In this document: positions 1 to 4,959 of the stretch, in pieces
Numbering within the stretch: the first letter of the stretch is position 1
Layout: each line of letters begins with the position of its first letter
Assembly: GCA_020027805.1 (NCBI GenBank)
Contig: JAHKKQ010000112.1
Location: 1 to 7,148 of the forward strand
DNA from: Candidatus Dadabacteria bacterium
GTDB lineage: Bacteria; Desulfobacterota_D; UBA1144; Nemesobacterales; UBA2774
Length of the DNA: 7,148 bases
Reading direction: 5' to 3'
Notes under the pieces: generated by a model
Databases searched by the model: none
Told to the model about the DNA's origin: nothing
The model's input: only the letters and a program-made list of their open reading frames with translations
Program-made: the position numbers and the translations under genes

Positions 1-261
1 CAAGGGGTTATGGAGGGGTAGTATTATGCCCGCCGACCCTATTCTCATCGTCGTCGTCACCGCCGCCATCGCCGCAGCCGTGACCGCCGGGGAAGGGCAG
101 TATCCGTCGTCCAGAAAATGGTGCTCGGATATCCATGCGGATTCGAAATTCACCTTCTCGGCGAGCTTAACCTGCTCGAGCGTGTTTTTGTAGAGCTCCG
201 GGTGTGTGTATGGAAGCTCCTGATGGGTCTGCATCCCGAATAGTCCGACGCCGAATTTCAT
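1..261 (-). CDS. Luciferase-like (LLM) flavin-dependent monooxygenase, N-terminal part
   Basis: This is the first 87 codons of a minus-strand gene that runs off the left edge; it is too short for many ORF cut-offs and was read by hand. It starts MKFGVGLFGMQTHQEL. It continues with a typical LLM beta-strand/loop, WISEHHFLDDGYCPSP, then a helix rich in Ala (AVTAAAMAAVTTTMRIGSAG) and IILPLHNPL. The EHHF motif, the T-x-R-I-G-(S/T)-(A/G) strand and the LPLHNP segment are hallmarks of the bacterial-luciferase-like TIM-barrel superfamily, which uses FMNH2 or F420 to oxidise or reduce organic substrates in the cytoplasm. The start is well fixed: ATG at 259-261 has a near-perfect Shine-Dalgarno AAGGAGGA (268-275 on the plus strand) six bases upstream. 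It is divergent from the second LLM gene at 438. The C-terminal two thirds and the substrate cannot be seen. Confidence 0.88.
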   Translation of the reverse strand, partial: MKFGVGLFGMQTHQELPYTHPELYKNTLEQVKLAEKVNFESAWISEHHFLDDGYCPSPAVTAAAMAAVTTTMRIGSAGIILPLHNPL

Positions 262-295
262 AAATAATCCTCCTTAAATTGACGGGTAAGGATCT

Positions 296-304
296 ATTAT
301 AACA
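296..304 (-). promoter_or_regulatory. Extended -10 promoter for the left LLM gene
   Basis: On the minus strand this reads TGTTATAAT, a perfect -10 hexamer (TATAAT) with the TG of an extended -10 element. No good -35 is present 16-18 bases upstream, as is common for extended -10 promoters. The implied start of transcription, near 289, would leave a leader of about 28 bases carrying the strong ribosome binding site. This is inferred from consensus only. Confidence 0.5.
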
Positions 305-375
305 TCCGCCGTTCCTTGAAATCCATCCCGGGCCCGTTTATCTCTCCCCTTGATCCGATTCACGCAAACGTAGCC

Positions 376-405
376 TTGTTTTTTTCGTACGCTTCGGTTT
401 ATAAT
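376..405 (+). promoter_or_regulatory. Sigma70-like promoter for the 438-1490 LLM gene
   Basis: TTGTTT (376-381), an 18-base spacer and a perfect TATAAT (400-405). Transcription would start near 412, giving a leader of about 26 bases before the ATG at 438. The -35 matches the consensus at three of six positions only, so the call rests mainly on the -10 box and its placement. Confidence 0.5.
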
Positions 406-424
406 GAGTTGGATAAATCAAATG

Positions 425-431
425 AGAGGTG
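425..431 (+). promoter_or_regulatory. Ribosome binding site that fixes the LLM start at 438
   Basis: GAGAGGTG (425-431 plus the preceding context) is a good Shine-Dalgarno sequence six bases before ATG 438. A longer reading frame can begin at GTG 429, but that codon overlaps the Shine-Dalgarno itself and has no site of its own, so 438 is preferred. Confidence 0.7.
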
Positions 432-437
432 CAAAAA

Positions 438-1490
438 ATGGCTAAAGAGATAAAATTCGGGCTTTCCGCCCCTATGCCGGGTGCTGATCTGGACGGCCTG
501 CTCAAGTTTTCCGCAATGGCAGACAAGCTCGGATTCGATACCGTCTGGTATCCCGACCACGTGGTTTTCGTTTCCCCTACGGAAGCGCACGAGGCCTGGA
601 CCATAGCGACCGCGGCCGCGATGATGACGAAAAACATAAAACTCGGCACGGTTTCGGACCCCCACAGGATGCACCCCGCTGTTTTCGCTCAGAGACTGGC
701 CTCTATAGACCACCTCTCGAAAGGGCGGGTCACGCTTACCCTGGGCGTCGGGGAGTCCATGAATCTGGACGCATACGGCATAAAATGGAACAAGCCGCTT
801 ACGAGACTGAGAGAATCGATGCAGGTGATGCAGAAATTATGGGCCGCGGAAGGCCCGGTCGATTACAAGGGCGAGTTCTACGAGATGAAGGACGCCTTTT
901 TACAGGTAAAGCCCTACAAGAGGAACAGGATTCCTACATATATTGCTACACATACGCCAAAGGGACTCAAGCTCGTAGGCGAGCTCGGCGACGGTTGGCT
1001 GCCTATCGACCTCAACCCGAAGCTCTATGCCGAGTATCTGGGCGTGATAAAGGAGAGCGCGAAAGACGCGGGGCGCAAGATGAAAGAGATAGACCCAGCG
1101 CTATGGGTGTTTACCTCCGTCGGCAAGAACGAGGACGAGGCCTATAAAACGCTCGAGCCGTTCAAATACGTCCTCGTGATGCAGGACCAGCTCAAAAAAG
1201 CGGGATACGACGTGAAGATCCCCAAGGAATACGAGGGGCTCAATTATTTCAACGTCATACCCCAGGACGAGGCGGGGAGGCAGAAGTTCAGGCAGATAGG
1301 GCAGTTCTTCCCGAGGGAAGCCATTATAGACTTCACGATCACAGGGTCGAAGCAGGACTGCATCAAGAAGATCGAGAAATACATAAGCAAGGGCGTGAGG
1401 CACTTCGTACTGTTCTACAGGTTCAGCCCCGACCCCGAAAAGGCCCTCAAGACTTACGCAAAAGACATCATCCCTTATTTCAAAGGCTAA
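438..1490 (+). CDS. LLM-class flavin/F420-dependent oxidoreductase
   Basis: Complete protein of 350 residues, the usual length for the luciferase-like / F420-dependent (methylene-H4MPT reductase-like) superfamily, a cytoplasmic TIM barrel. Visible motifs: a strand-1 start, KEIKFGLSAPMPG (3-15); WYPDHVV (37-43), the characteristic D-H after the second strand; DPHRMHPAVFAQRLASID (74-91) followed by LSKGRVTLTLGVG (93-105), the family's strongest signature (R-H-P ... LS-GR ... G-G-G); KGEFYEMKDA (144-153); and GELGDGWLPI (181-190), the barrel segment near the cofactor phosphate. These resemble the F420-binding branch (Mer, F420-dependent glucose-6-phosphate dehydrogenase) more than true luciferases, but FMN use cannot be excluded. 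It has its own promoter and is divergent from another LLM gene. The two are not copies: their N-termini align only at general family positions. The ATG at 438 is favoured over the GTG at 429. The substrate is unknown. Confidence 0.9.
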   Translation: MAKEIKFGLSAPMPGADLDGLLKFSAMADKLGFDTVWYPDHVVFVSPTEAHEAWTIATAAAMMTKNIKLGTVSDPHRMHPAVFAQRLASIDHLSKGRVTLTLGVGESMNLDAYGIKWNKPLTRLRESMQVMQKLWAAEGPVDYKGEFYEMKDAFLQVKPYKRNRIPTYIATHTPKGLKLVGELGDGWLPIDLNPKLYAEYLGVIKESAKDAGRKMKEIDPALWVFTSVGKNEDEAYKTLEPFKYVLVMQDQLKKAGYDVKIPKEYEGLNYFNVIPQDEAGRQKFRQIGQFFPREAIIDFTITGSKQDCIKKIEKYISKGVRHFVLFYRFSPDPEKALKTYAKDIIPYFKG

Positions 1491-1520
1491 TAATTCTTGG
1501 AGCAATCGGGCGGAGATATC

Positions 1521-1542
1521 AATTTCCCCCTTTGTAAAGGGG
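1521..1542. repeat. Left part of a palindromic dispersed repeat, disrupted by the IS
   Basis: CCCCTTT (1527-1533) and AAAGGGG (1536-1542) form a hairpin with a two-base centre, or a four-base TGTA loop. Removing the IS and one copy of its target duplication joins this to 2832-2848. The restored repeat is TCCCCCTTTGTAAAGGGGGA followed by TTC and AGGGGGATTTAG. It sits between the stop codons of the LLM gene (1490) and the binding-protein gene (2896), which converge. A second partial copy is at 4855-4869. It may act as an intergenic hairpin or terminator, but no T-tract follows it directly. Confidence 0.75.
1537..1542. repeat. Target-site duplication, left copy (AAGGGG)
   Basis: AAGGGG immediately outside the left terminus TGTACAGACC. 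It is identical to 2826-2831 immediately outside the right terminus. Six bases fits the short, variable duplications of IS481-family elements. Collapsing the two copies restores an uninterrupted palindromic repeat, which supports the boundaries independently. Confidence 0.8.
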
Positions 1543-1591
1543 TGTACAGACCGGGGACATAGGTTACAGGTGTTCGGAGACATGGGTAACA
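1543..1591 (+). repeat. Left terminal inverted repeat of the IS
   Basis: Begins TGTACAGACCGG and contains two direct 13-mers, GACATAGGTTACA (1556-1568) and GACATGGGTAACA (1579-1591). It pairs with the reverse complement of 2766-2814 at 39 of 49 positions, counted by eye, including 12 of 12 at the outer end. It lies downstream of the transposase stop codon (1605). Confidence 0.9.
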
Positions 1592-1604
1592 GATTTTCAT
1601 CATA

Positions 1605-2726
1605 CTAGACTAAGTCGATCTGAGCAATTTTAAAGTTACGGAAGAACACGCCGAACCGTCCGTCCTTCCCTGTGGGTCGTATCCCCACACGCTGACCTTT
1701 AAACGCATTGCCCACTCTCCACTCTCTGCCCTTATAATGTAATATCCCTCCGTCCTGCACTTTTCTTATCGCGTCCGAAGGGCTGTACTCCCATTCCCTG
1801 ACTCTCTCCGGGAACTCACGCTCACTCACACGATAACAATCAGCCGGCACTTTCATTCCGAGAGCTTCATGCGGGCGCTCAGTATTATAGGACACTCTCC
1901 ACCGGTCAAACGGCCTTTGGCACTCGCTCATCGATCTGTCCCTGCAACCATGCACTACCTCCGCGTTCATAGTACGGTGAAACCTCTCGTCCTTCCCCAG
2001 CGTCTGCGGGTGGCTCACCCGGCCGTGTCGTACTCCCACACCCAAGCACATGAGCCATACAGTAAGGGACGTGTGCCTGTGTACACTATCCCGCCCCCAG
2101 GGGGAGCCGTTGTCAGTCAGTATGGCGCGGGGAAGACCGTATCTCCGAAAAACGTCCCGGAGACGCTCCTCTACGGTCTCCATACGCTCGTTCCCGCACG
2201 CTCCTATGCACAATGCGTAACGGGAGTTATCGTCCGGGACCGTAAGCGGGTGACAGCGCCCGTCTCTCACGGGGAAATGCCCCTTGAAATCCATCTGCCA
2301 CAGATCATTAGGCCTCTCCGCCTCAAACCTCCGCCACGCCATGTGCTTCTTAGTGTCCTCGGGAGCTACCCTGCTGTTGCGCTTCAATATCTCCGTGATA
2401 GTGCTTGGCGACGGCACTCCCTCATAACCCATATCCTCAGCCCTCCGCTTGAGCTTACGCCCTCCCCATGCGGGGCGCTCGTCCCTGAGGGCCAAAATCA
2501 TCCGCTCCATCCATGCCGCAGTAGCGTTAGGGGAGTTCTTGGGCCGCCTGGAACGATCACTGAGCCCCTCAGAACCCTCTTCATCGTAACGCTTAACAAA
2601 CTTGTATCCGGTCTTCCGGCTTATCCCAAAACGACTACAGAGCTCGGTGAAACTCACCTCTCGCTTCGTAGCCAACCTGACAAATTCCAGTCGCTCGGAC
2701 ATTATCGTAACCCTTTTCCATCCCAT
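1605..2726 (-). CDS. IS481-family DDE transposase
   Basis: Protein of 373 residues from the chosen start. An N-terminal helix-turn-helix lies at about 25-47 (SFTELCSRFGISRKTGYKFV), followed by EGLSDRSRRP (53-62), typical of IS481. The retroviral-integrase-like core has WQMDFKG (143-149) with Asp146, ILTDNGSPW (202-210) with Asp205, and GKDERFHRT (244-252) with Glu247. The 41-residue gap between the last two acidic residues fits this family. After the core come YNTERPHEALG (280-290) and a C-terminal domain (326-373: GILHYKGREW ... KIAQIDLV) seen in IS481 enzymes. The catalytic triad is intact and there is no frameshift. The frame is open upstream to TTG 2762, but ATG 2726 has a strong ribosome binding site five bases upstream, and the likely promoter (2752-2780) would start transcription after 2762 and 2753, so 2726 is chosen. 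Confidence 0.93.
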   Translation of the reverse strand: MGWKRVTIMSERLEFVRLATKREVSFTELCSRFGISRKTGYKFVKRYDEEGSEGLSDRSRRPKNSPNATAAWMERMILALRDERPAWGGRKLKRRAEDMGYEGVPSPSTITEILKRNSRVAPEDTKKHMAWRRFEAERPNDLWQMDFKGHFPVRDGRCHPLTVPDDNSRYALCIGACGNERMETVEERLRDVFRRYGLPRAILTDNGSPWGRDSVHRHTSLTVWLMCLGVGVRHGRVSHPQTLGKDERFHRTMNAEVVHGCRDRSMSECQRPFDRWRVSYNTERPHEALGMKVPADCYRVSEREFPERVREWEYSPSDAIRKVQDGGILHYKGREWRVGNAFKGQRVGIRPTGKDGRFGVFFRNFKIAQIDLV

Positions 2727-2731
2727 GGCTG

Positions 2732-2739
2732 CCTCCTTT
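2732..2739 (-). promoter_or_regulatory. Ribosome binding site fixing the transposase start
   Basis: On the minus strand this reads AAAGGAGG, an almost perfect Shine-Dalgarno sequence five bases before ATG 2726. It argues against the upstream in-frame ATG at 2753 and TTG at 2762. Confidence 0.75.
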
Positions 2740-2751
2740 CTCAAGGCCGCC

Positions 2752-2780
2752 ATTATATCCAAAAGTGTTACCTATGTCCC
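2752..2780 (-). promoter_or_regulatory. Transposase promoter overlapping the right inverted repeat
   Basis: On the minus strand: GGGACA (2775-2780), a 17-base spacer and a perfect TATAAT (2752-2757). The -35 box and most of the spacer lie inside the inner transposase-site motif of the right inverted repeat (2766-2778). Transposase bound at its own end could therefore block its promoter, a common self-limiting arrangement. This is inferred from the sequence alone. Confidence 0.55.
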
Positions 2781-2825
2781 CGAACGTTTGTTACCCATCT
2801 GTCCGGTCTGTACACGGTCTGTACA
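2766..2825 (-). repeat. Right terminal inverted repeat of the IS, with terminal 11-bp tandem duplication
   Basis: The 49-bp core (2766-2814) mirrors the left end. CGGTCTGTACA at 2804-2814 is repeated exactly and without a gap at 2815-2825. The outer copy is flanked by the target duplication, so it appears to be the end that was joined to the target. The left end has only one copy of the unit. Two 13-bp motifs, 2766-2778 and 2789-2801, are spaced 23 bp apart as on the left. Confidence 0.88.
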
Positions 2826-2848
2826 AAGGGGGATTCAGGGGGATTTAG
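2826..2848. repeat. Right copy of the target duplication and right part of the disrupted repeat
   Basis: AAGGGG (2826-2831) is the right target-site duplication. The following bases complete the palindrome's right arm (AAAGGGGGATT when the IS is removed). They are followed by a second AGGGGGATT (2837-2845), 11 bp further on. Such C/G-run repeats with AAATCCCCC-type arms occur as dispersed intergenic sequences in many bacterial genomes; that is recollection, not a search result. Confidence 0.7.
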
Positions 2849-2854
2849 TTTTTA

Positions 2855-2884
2855 CCCGTTCGTGCTGAGCTCGTCGAATCACGC
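2855..2884. repeat. Possible second dispersed intergenic repeat
   Basis: TTCGTGCTGAGCTCGTCGAA (2859-2878) with short flanking arms (CCCG before, CACG after). It resembles the widespread intergenic element of the form TTCGTGCTGAGCTTGTCGAA found in many environmental proteobacterial genomes. That resemblance is from memory. The self-complementary TTCG/CGAA ends and central GAGCTC could form a small hairpin just past the stop codon of the binding-protein gene. Confidence 0.4.
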
Positions 2885-2895
2885 GCAAATCCGGG

Positions 2896-4503
2896 TTAAT
2901 TCGCCGGCTCGCTCGCATTTTTCGCCTGGCCTTCTTCAAAATACACTTCTTTATAAATTATGTGGTCGAGCGGGTTTGGCTTAAGCCCTTTCACATAGGG
3001 CTTTATCATGTTCTGCTGGTTCGATGTATAGAAGGGTGCGATAGGTGCATCTGTTTCGAGAAGAATCATCTGCGCCCGGTCGTAGATAGCTTTCCTCTTT
3101 CCCGGATCGAGCTCCTCGGCAGCCTTCTCGACGAGCGCGTCGTACTCCCTGTTGCACCACCTCGTCCTGTTGTTTCCCGATATGCAGGTGAATATCGACA
3201 TGAAGTTGTGCGGGTCGGGGAAGTCGGCCCCCCATCCCGCCCTGTGGATCTCGGGAGGGTCCGTGTTTATCGTGCTCAGGTAGACCTTCCACTCCTGGTT
3301 CATGAGCTCGACCTCGATCCCGAGGTACTGTTTCCACATGCTCTGGAGCGCCTCGGCGACAACCCTGTTGTTGCTCACGTCGGGCCAGAGGAACGTAACA
3401 GTCGGGAACCCCTTCCCGTCCGGGTACCCGGCCTCCCTGAGCCACGCTTTTGCCTGGTCCGGGTTAAAATCGATCCCTATGTCAGGGTTATATCCGAGCA
3501 TATTCTTCGGTATCCACGATGTAGTCGTAATACCCGCGCCCTGGATCAGGCCGACGATGCTCTGCTTGTCTATGGACGCGGCGAATGCCTTCCTCACGAG
3601 CGGGTTGTCAAAGGGCGGCCTCTCGACGTTAAACGCGATGTAATTGACCCTGAACTGAAGAGTCGACGTGAAATCGTCGAGGTCTTTCAGCCTCGGCACC
3701 TCGAGCGGAGGTATGCTCTTGCTGTCGGCGTAATCGAGCTCCCCGCTCTCGTACTGTGCTAAAGCCGAAGAAGGGTTTTCGTTCATTATGAGCTTTACCT
3801 TCCTGATCCTGGGCTTCTCCCCCCAGTAACCCGGGTTCACCGTGAGGATTATGTTGTCGTGGTGCCTCCACGATGTGAGTGCGTAAGGGCCGAGCGTGAC
3901 GATATTCTCAGGTTCCGTCCACTCGAGGCCGTGCTTCTCGATGACGTCCTTTCTCTGGGGGAACGTCGTGATGAACGCGAGCATGCTCGGGAAGTAGGCA
4001 GCGGGCCTTTTCAGCCTCACTTCGAGTGTCATGTCGTCGAGTGCCTTCACGCCGACTTTGCCTGCGTCCTTGATCGCTCCCGTATTGTATTCCTCGGCGT
4101 TTTCCACGTCGTAGAGGGAATACGCGTAGTCGCCTCCCGTTTCAGGGTTCAGTATCCTCTTCCAGGAATATTCGAAATCCCCCGCGGTGAGCGGTTTTCC
4201 GTCGCTCCATTTGACCCCTTCCCTGATTTTGAACGTATACGTCTTCCCGTCATCGTTCAGCTGCCAGCTTTCGGCGAGGTTGGGTTCGGGGGTGAAGTCC
4301 GCTCCGAACTTCGTCAGCCCCTCCATTATGTTATTGATGATATTGACGGACGTGCTGTCCGTGGCGAGGGACCAGTCGAGAGAAGGCGGCTCGTTCCCCA
4401 GGTTTACGTTGAGCGTATCTCTTGGAGCGCTGCCGCTCTTATCGTTATTCCCGCATCCGGTTATCAGTAAGAGAGAGAGAATAAGAAAAAATCGTACGCG
4501 CAT
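2896..4503 (-). CDS. Peptide-binding lipoprotein of an ABC transporter (OppA/DppA family, SBP_bac_5)
   Basis: Complete protein of 535 residues, normal for the family. MRVRFFLILSLLLITGC is a lipoprotein signal with lipobox ITGC and lipidated Cys17; the next residue is Gly, so there is no Asp inner-membrane retention signal. The family signature covers FKIREGVKWSDGKPLTAGDF (91-110). Further typical segments are LGPYAL (204-209), NPGYWGE (223-229), PLVRKAFAASIDKQSIV (301-317) and RAGWGADFPDPHNF (421-434). Asp427 aligns with the Asp of the RAGWCAD motif in E. coli OppA that binds the peptide's free amino group, so a peptide-like ligand is likely. Cys440 and Cys450 could form a disulfide. The start is the only upstream Met in frame, and its ribosome binding site is weak. 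It follows the ABM gene after 46 bp on the same strand, probably one transcript. No permease or ATPase genes lie beside it, so it is an orphan receptor here. Confidence 0.92.
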   Translation of the reverse strand: MRVRFFLILSLLLITGCGNNDKSGSAPRDTLNVNLGNEPPSLDWSLATDSTSVNIINNIMEGLTKFGADFTPEPNLAESWQLNDDGKTYTFKIREGVKWSDGKPLTAGDFEYSWKRILNPETGGDYAYSLYDVENAEEYNTGAIKDAGKVGVKALDDMTLEVRLKRPAAYFPSMLAFITTFPQRKDVIEKHGLEWTEPENIVTLGPYALTSWRHHDNIILTVNPGYWGEKPRIRKVKLIMNENPSSALAQYESGELDYADSKSIPPLEVPRLKDLDDFTSTLQFRVNYIAFNVERPPFDNPLVRKAFAASIDKQSIVGLIQGAGITTTSWIPKNMLGYNPDIGIDFNPDQAKAWLREAGYPDGKGFPTVTFLWPDVSNNRVVAEALQSMWKQYLGIEVELMNQEWKVYLSTINTDPPEIHRAGWGADFPDPHNFMSIFTCISGNNRTRWCNREYDALVEKAAEELDPGKRKAIYDRAQMILLETDAPIAPFYTSNQQNMIKPYVKGLKPNPLDHIIYKEVYFEEGQAKNASEPAN

Positions 4504-4549
4504 GGGTCTTATCTTAAAGTATGGGTCTCCCGCTGTCCAATCGGCGCTG

Positions 4550-4852
4550 TCAGGCGATTACGCTCTCCCCCGAGACCTCGTACGCGACGACGCTTTCCGG
4601 CCCCTCTATGAGCTCGGGAAATATTTGGGCGAATTTTTCGAAGTGCGGCATCTCGAAGTGGAGGTCGAGGTCCCGCCGGCTCCTCCACTTCTCGTAAAAC
4701 GTAAACGAGTCGGGGTTGAACGTGTCCTGGAGGAATTCATAAACTATGCACCCCTCCTCGCTCCTCGACGGCTCGAGCATCTCTCTCGACATCTCCATCA
4801 TCTGCTTCCGGCGCTCCGGTTTGGTCCTGAATTTTGCGATTAGTATGAGCAC
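4550..4852 (-). CDS. ABM-domain putative quinol monooxygenase (YgiN-like)
   Basis: A 100-residue protein, the normal size for a single antibiotic-biosynthesis-monooxygenase (ABM) ferredoxin-like domain; members are cytoplasmic dimers that oxidise quinols or polyketides, or degrade heme, without a cofactor. Visible features: an N-terminal strand MLILIAKFRTKP; a first helix (13-28); EEGCIVYEFLQD (32-43), the 'G...Y.f..d' strand; FTFYEKWRSRRDLDLHFEMP (50-69), the family signature with E54, W56 and H65; then PHFEKF (69-74). The natural N-terminus is the GTG at 4850-4852, because family members begin right at this strand; the frame stays open upstream only as non-conserved sequence. The start has a purine-rich AAGGGGGA just upstream, from a dispersed repeat. 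The gene is divergent from the CMD gene and precedes the binding-protein gene by 46 bp. The substrate is unknown. Confidence 0.85.
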   Translation of the reverse strand: MLILIAKFRTKPERRKQMMEMSREMLEPSRSEEGCIVYEFLQDTFNPDSFTFYEKWRSRRDLDLHFEMPHFEKFAQIFPELIEGPESVVAYEVSGESVIA

Positions 4853-4854
4853 GT

Positions 4855-4869
4855 ATCCCCCTTTACAAA
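4855..4869 (-). repeat. Half copy of the dispersed repeat, forming the ABM ribosome binding site
   Basis: On the minus strand this reads TTTGTAAAGGGGGAT, identical over 15 bases to the centre and right arm of the repeat restored at the IS insertion site. Its AAGGGGGA (4856-4863) is the only purine-rich stretch at a workable distance from the GTG start at 4852, so it probably serves as the Shine-Dalgarno sequence. Confidence 0.6.
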
Positions 4870-4885
4870 TTCGATGAAAAACCGT

Positions 4886-4914
4886 AGTATAGGCTTTGCA
4901 AAAATAGTTTTCAA
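4886..4914 (-). promoter_or_regulatory. Sigma70-like promoter for the ABM-binding-protein unit
   Basis: On the minus strand: TTGAAA (4909-4914), a 17-base spacer and TATACT (4886-4891). Each hexamer matches the consensus at five of six positions and the spacing is optimal, the best promoter in the window by eye. Transcription would start near 4879, about 27 bases before the GTG. It interleaves with the opposing promoter at 4896-4925. Confidence 0.6.
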
Positions 4915-4925
4915 GGCTGTATAAA
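4896..4925 (+). promoter_or_regulatory. Sigma70-like promoter for the CMD gene
   Basis: TTGCAA (4896-4901), an 18-base spacer and TATAAA (4920-4925). Transcription would start near 4932, about 28 bases before the ATG at 4960. Its -35 box falls inside the spacer of the opposing ABM promoter, so the two cannot easily be occupied by polymerase together. Confidence 0.5.
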
Positions 4926-4959
4926 AGGGAATCGGAGCAGTTGTTCCGGGAGAAATAAG

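Larger units (their letters stand above)
1543..2825 (-). mobile_element. IS481-family insertion sequence, complete (1283 bp)
   Basis: The element has one transposase gene on the minus strand, inverted termini that both begin TGTACAGACCG, and a 6-bp direct duplication AAGGGG on each side. The left inverted repeat is 1543-1591. The right one is 2766-2814, matching 39 of 49 positions without gaps, plus an extra outer 11 bp (2815-2825) that is a tandem copy of the terminal CGGTCTGTACA. The duplication puts the functional right end at 2825. Each end carries two copies of a GACATrGGTwACA-like motif whose starts are 23 bp apart, probably transposase-binding sites. The open reading frame, promoter and ends all look intact, so the copy may be active. 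It separates the convergent LLM and binding-protein genes without breaking either. Confidence 0.92.

Noticed and set aside
429..437. GTG at 429 as start of the LLM gene, adding three residues
   Set aside because: The codon overlaps the Shine-Dalgarno sequence that correctly serves ATG 438 and has no upstream site of its own.
2727..2762. Upstream transposase starts at TTG 2762 or ATG 2753
   Set aside because: They lie at or before the likely -10 box (2752-2757), while ATG 2726 has a strong ribosome binding site.
2814..2814. Right end of the IS at the inner TGTACA copy
   Set aside because: No target duplication of the left flank follows 2814 (CGGTCT...), whereas AAGGGG follows 2825 exactly.
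1869..2984. Long plus-strand reading frame (371 codons) opposite the transposase
   Set aside because: It is antisense to an intact DDE transposase with recognisable domains, crosses the IS right boundary into the neighbouring gene, and has no family-like motif or ribosome binding site.
2962..4470. Plus-strand frames of 266 and 203 codons opposite the binding-protein gene
   Set aside because: They are shadows of the OppA-like gene; their composition is charged and low in structure, with no motifs.
4511..4540. Promoter-like TTGGAC-N18-TAAGAT just upstream of the binding-protein gene (minus strand)
   Set aside because: The matches are weak and would start transcription almost at the ATG, leaving no leader; co-transcription from the ABM promoter is simpler.
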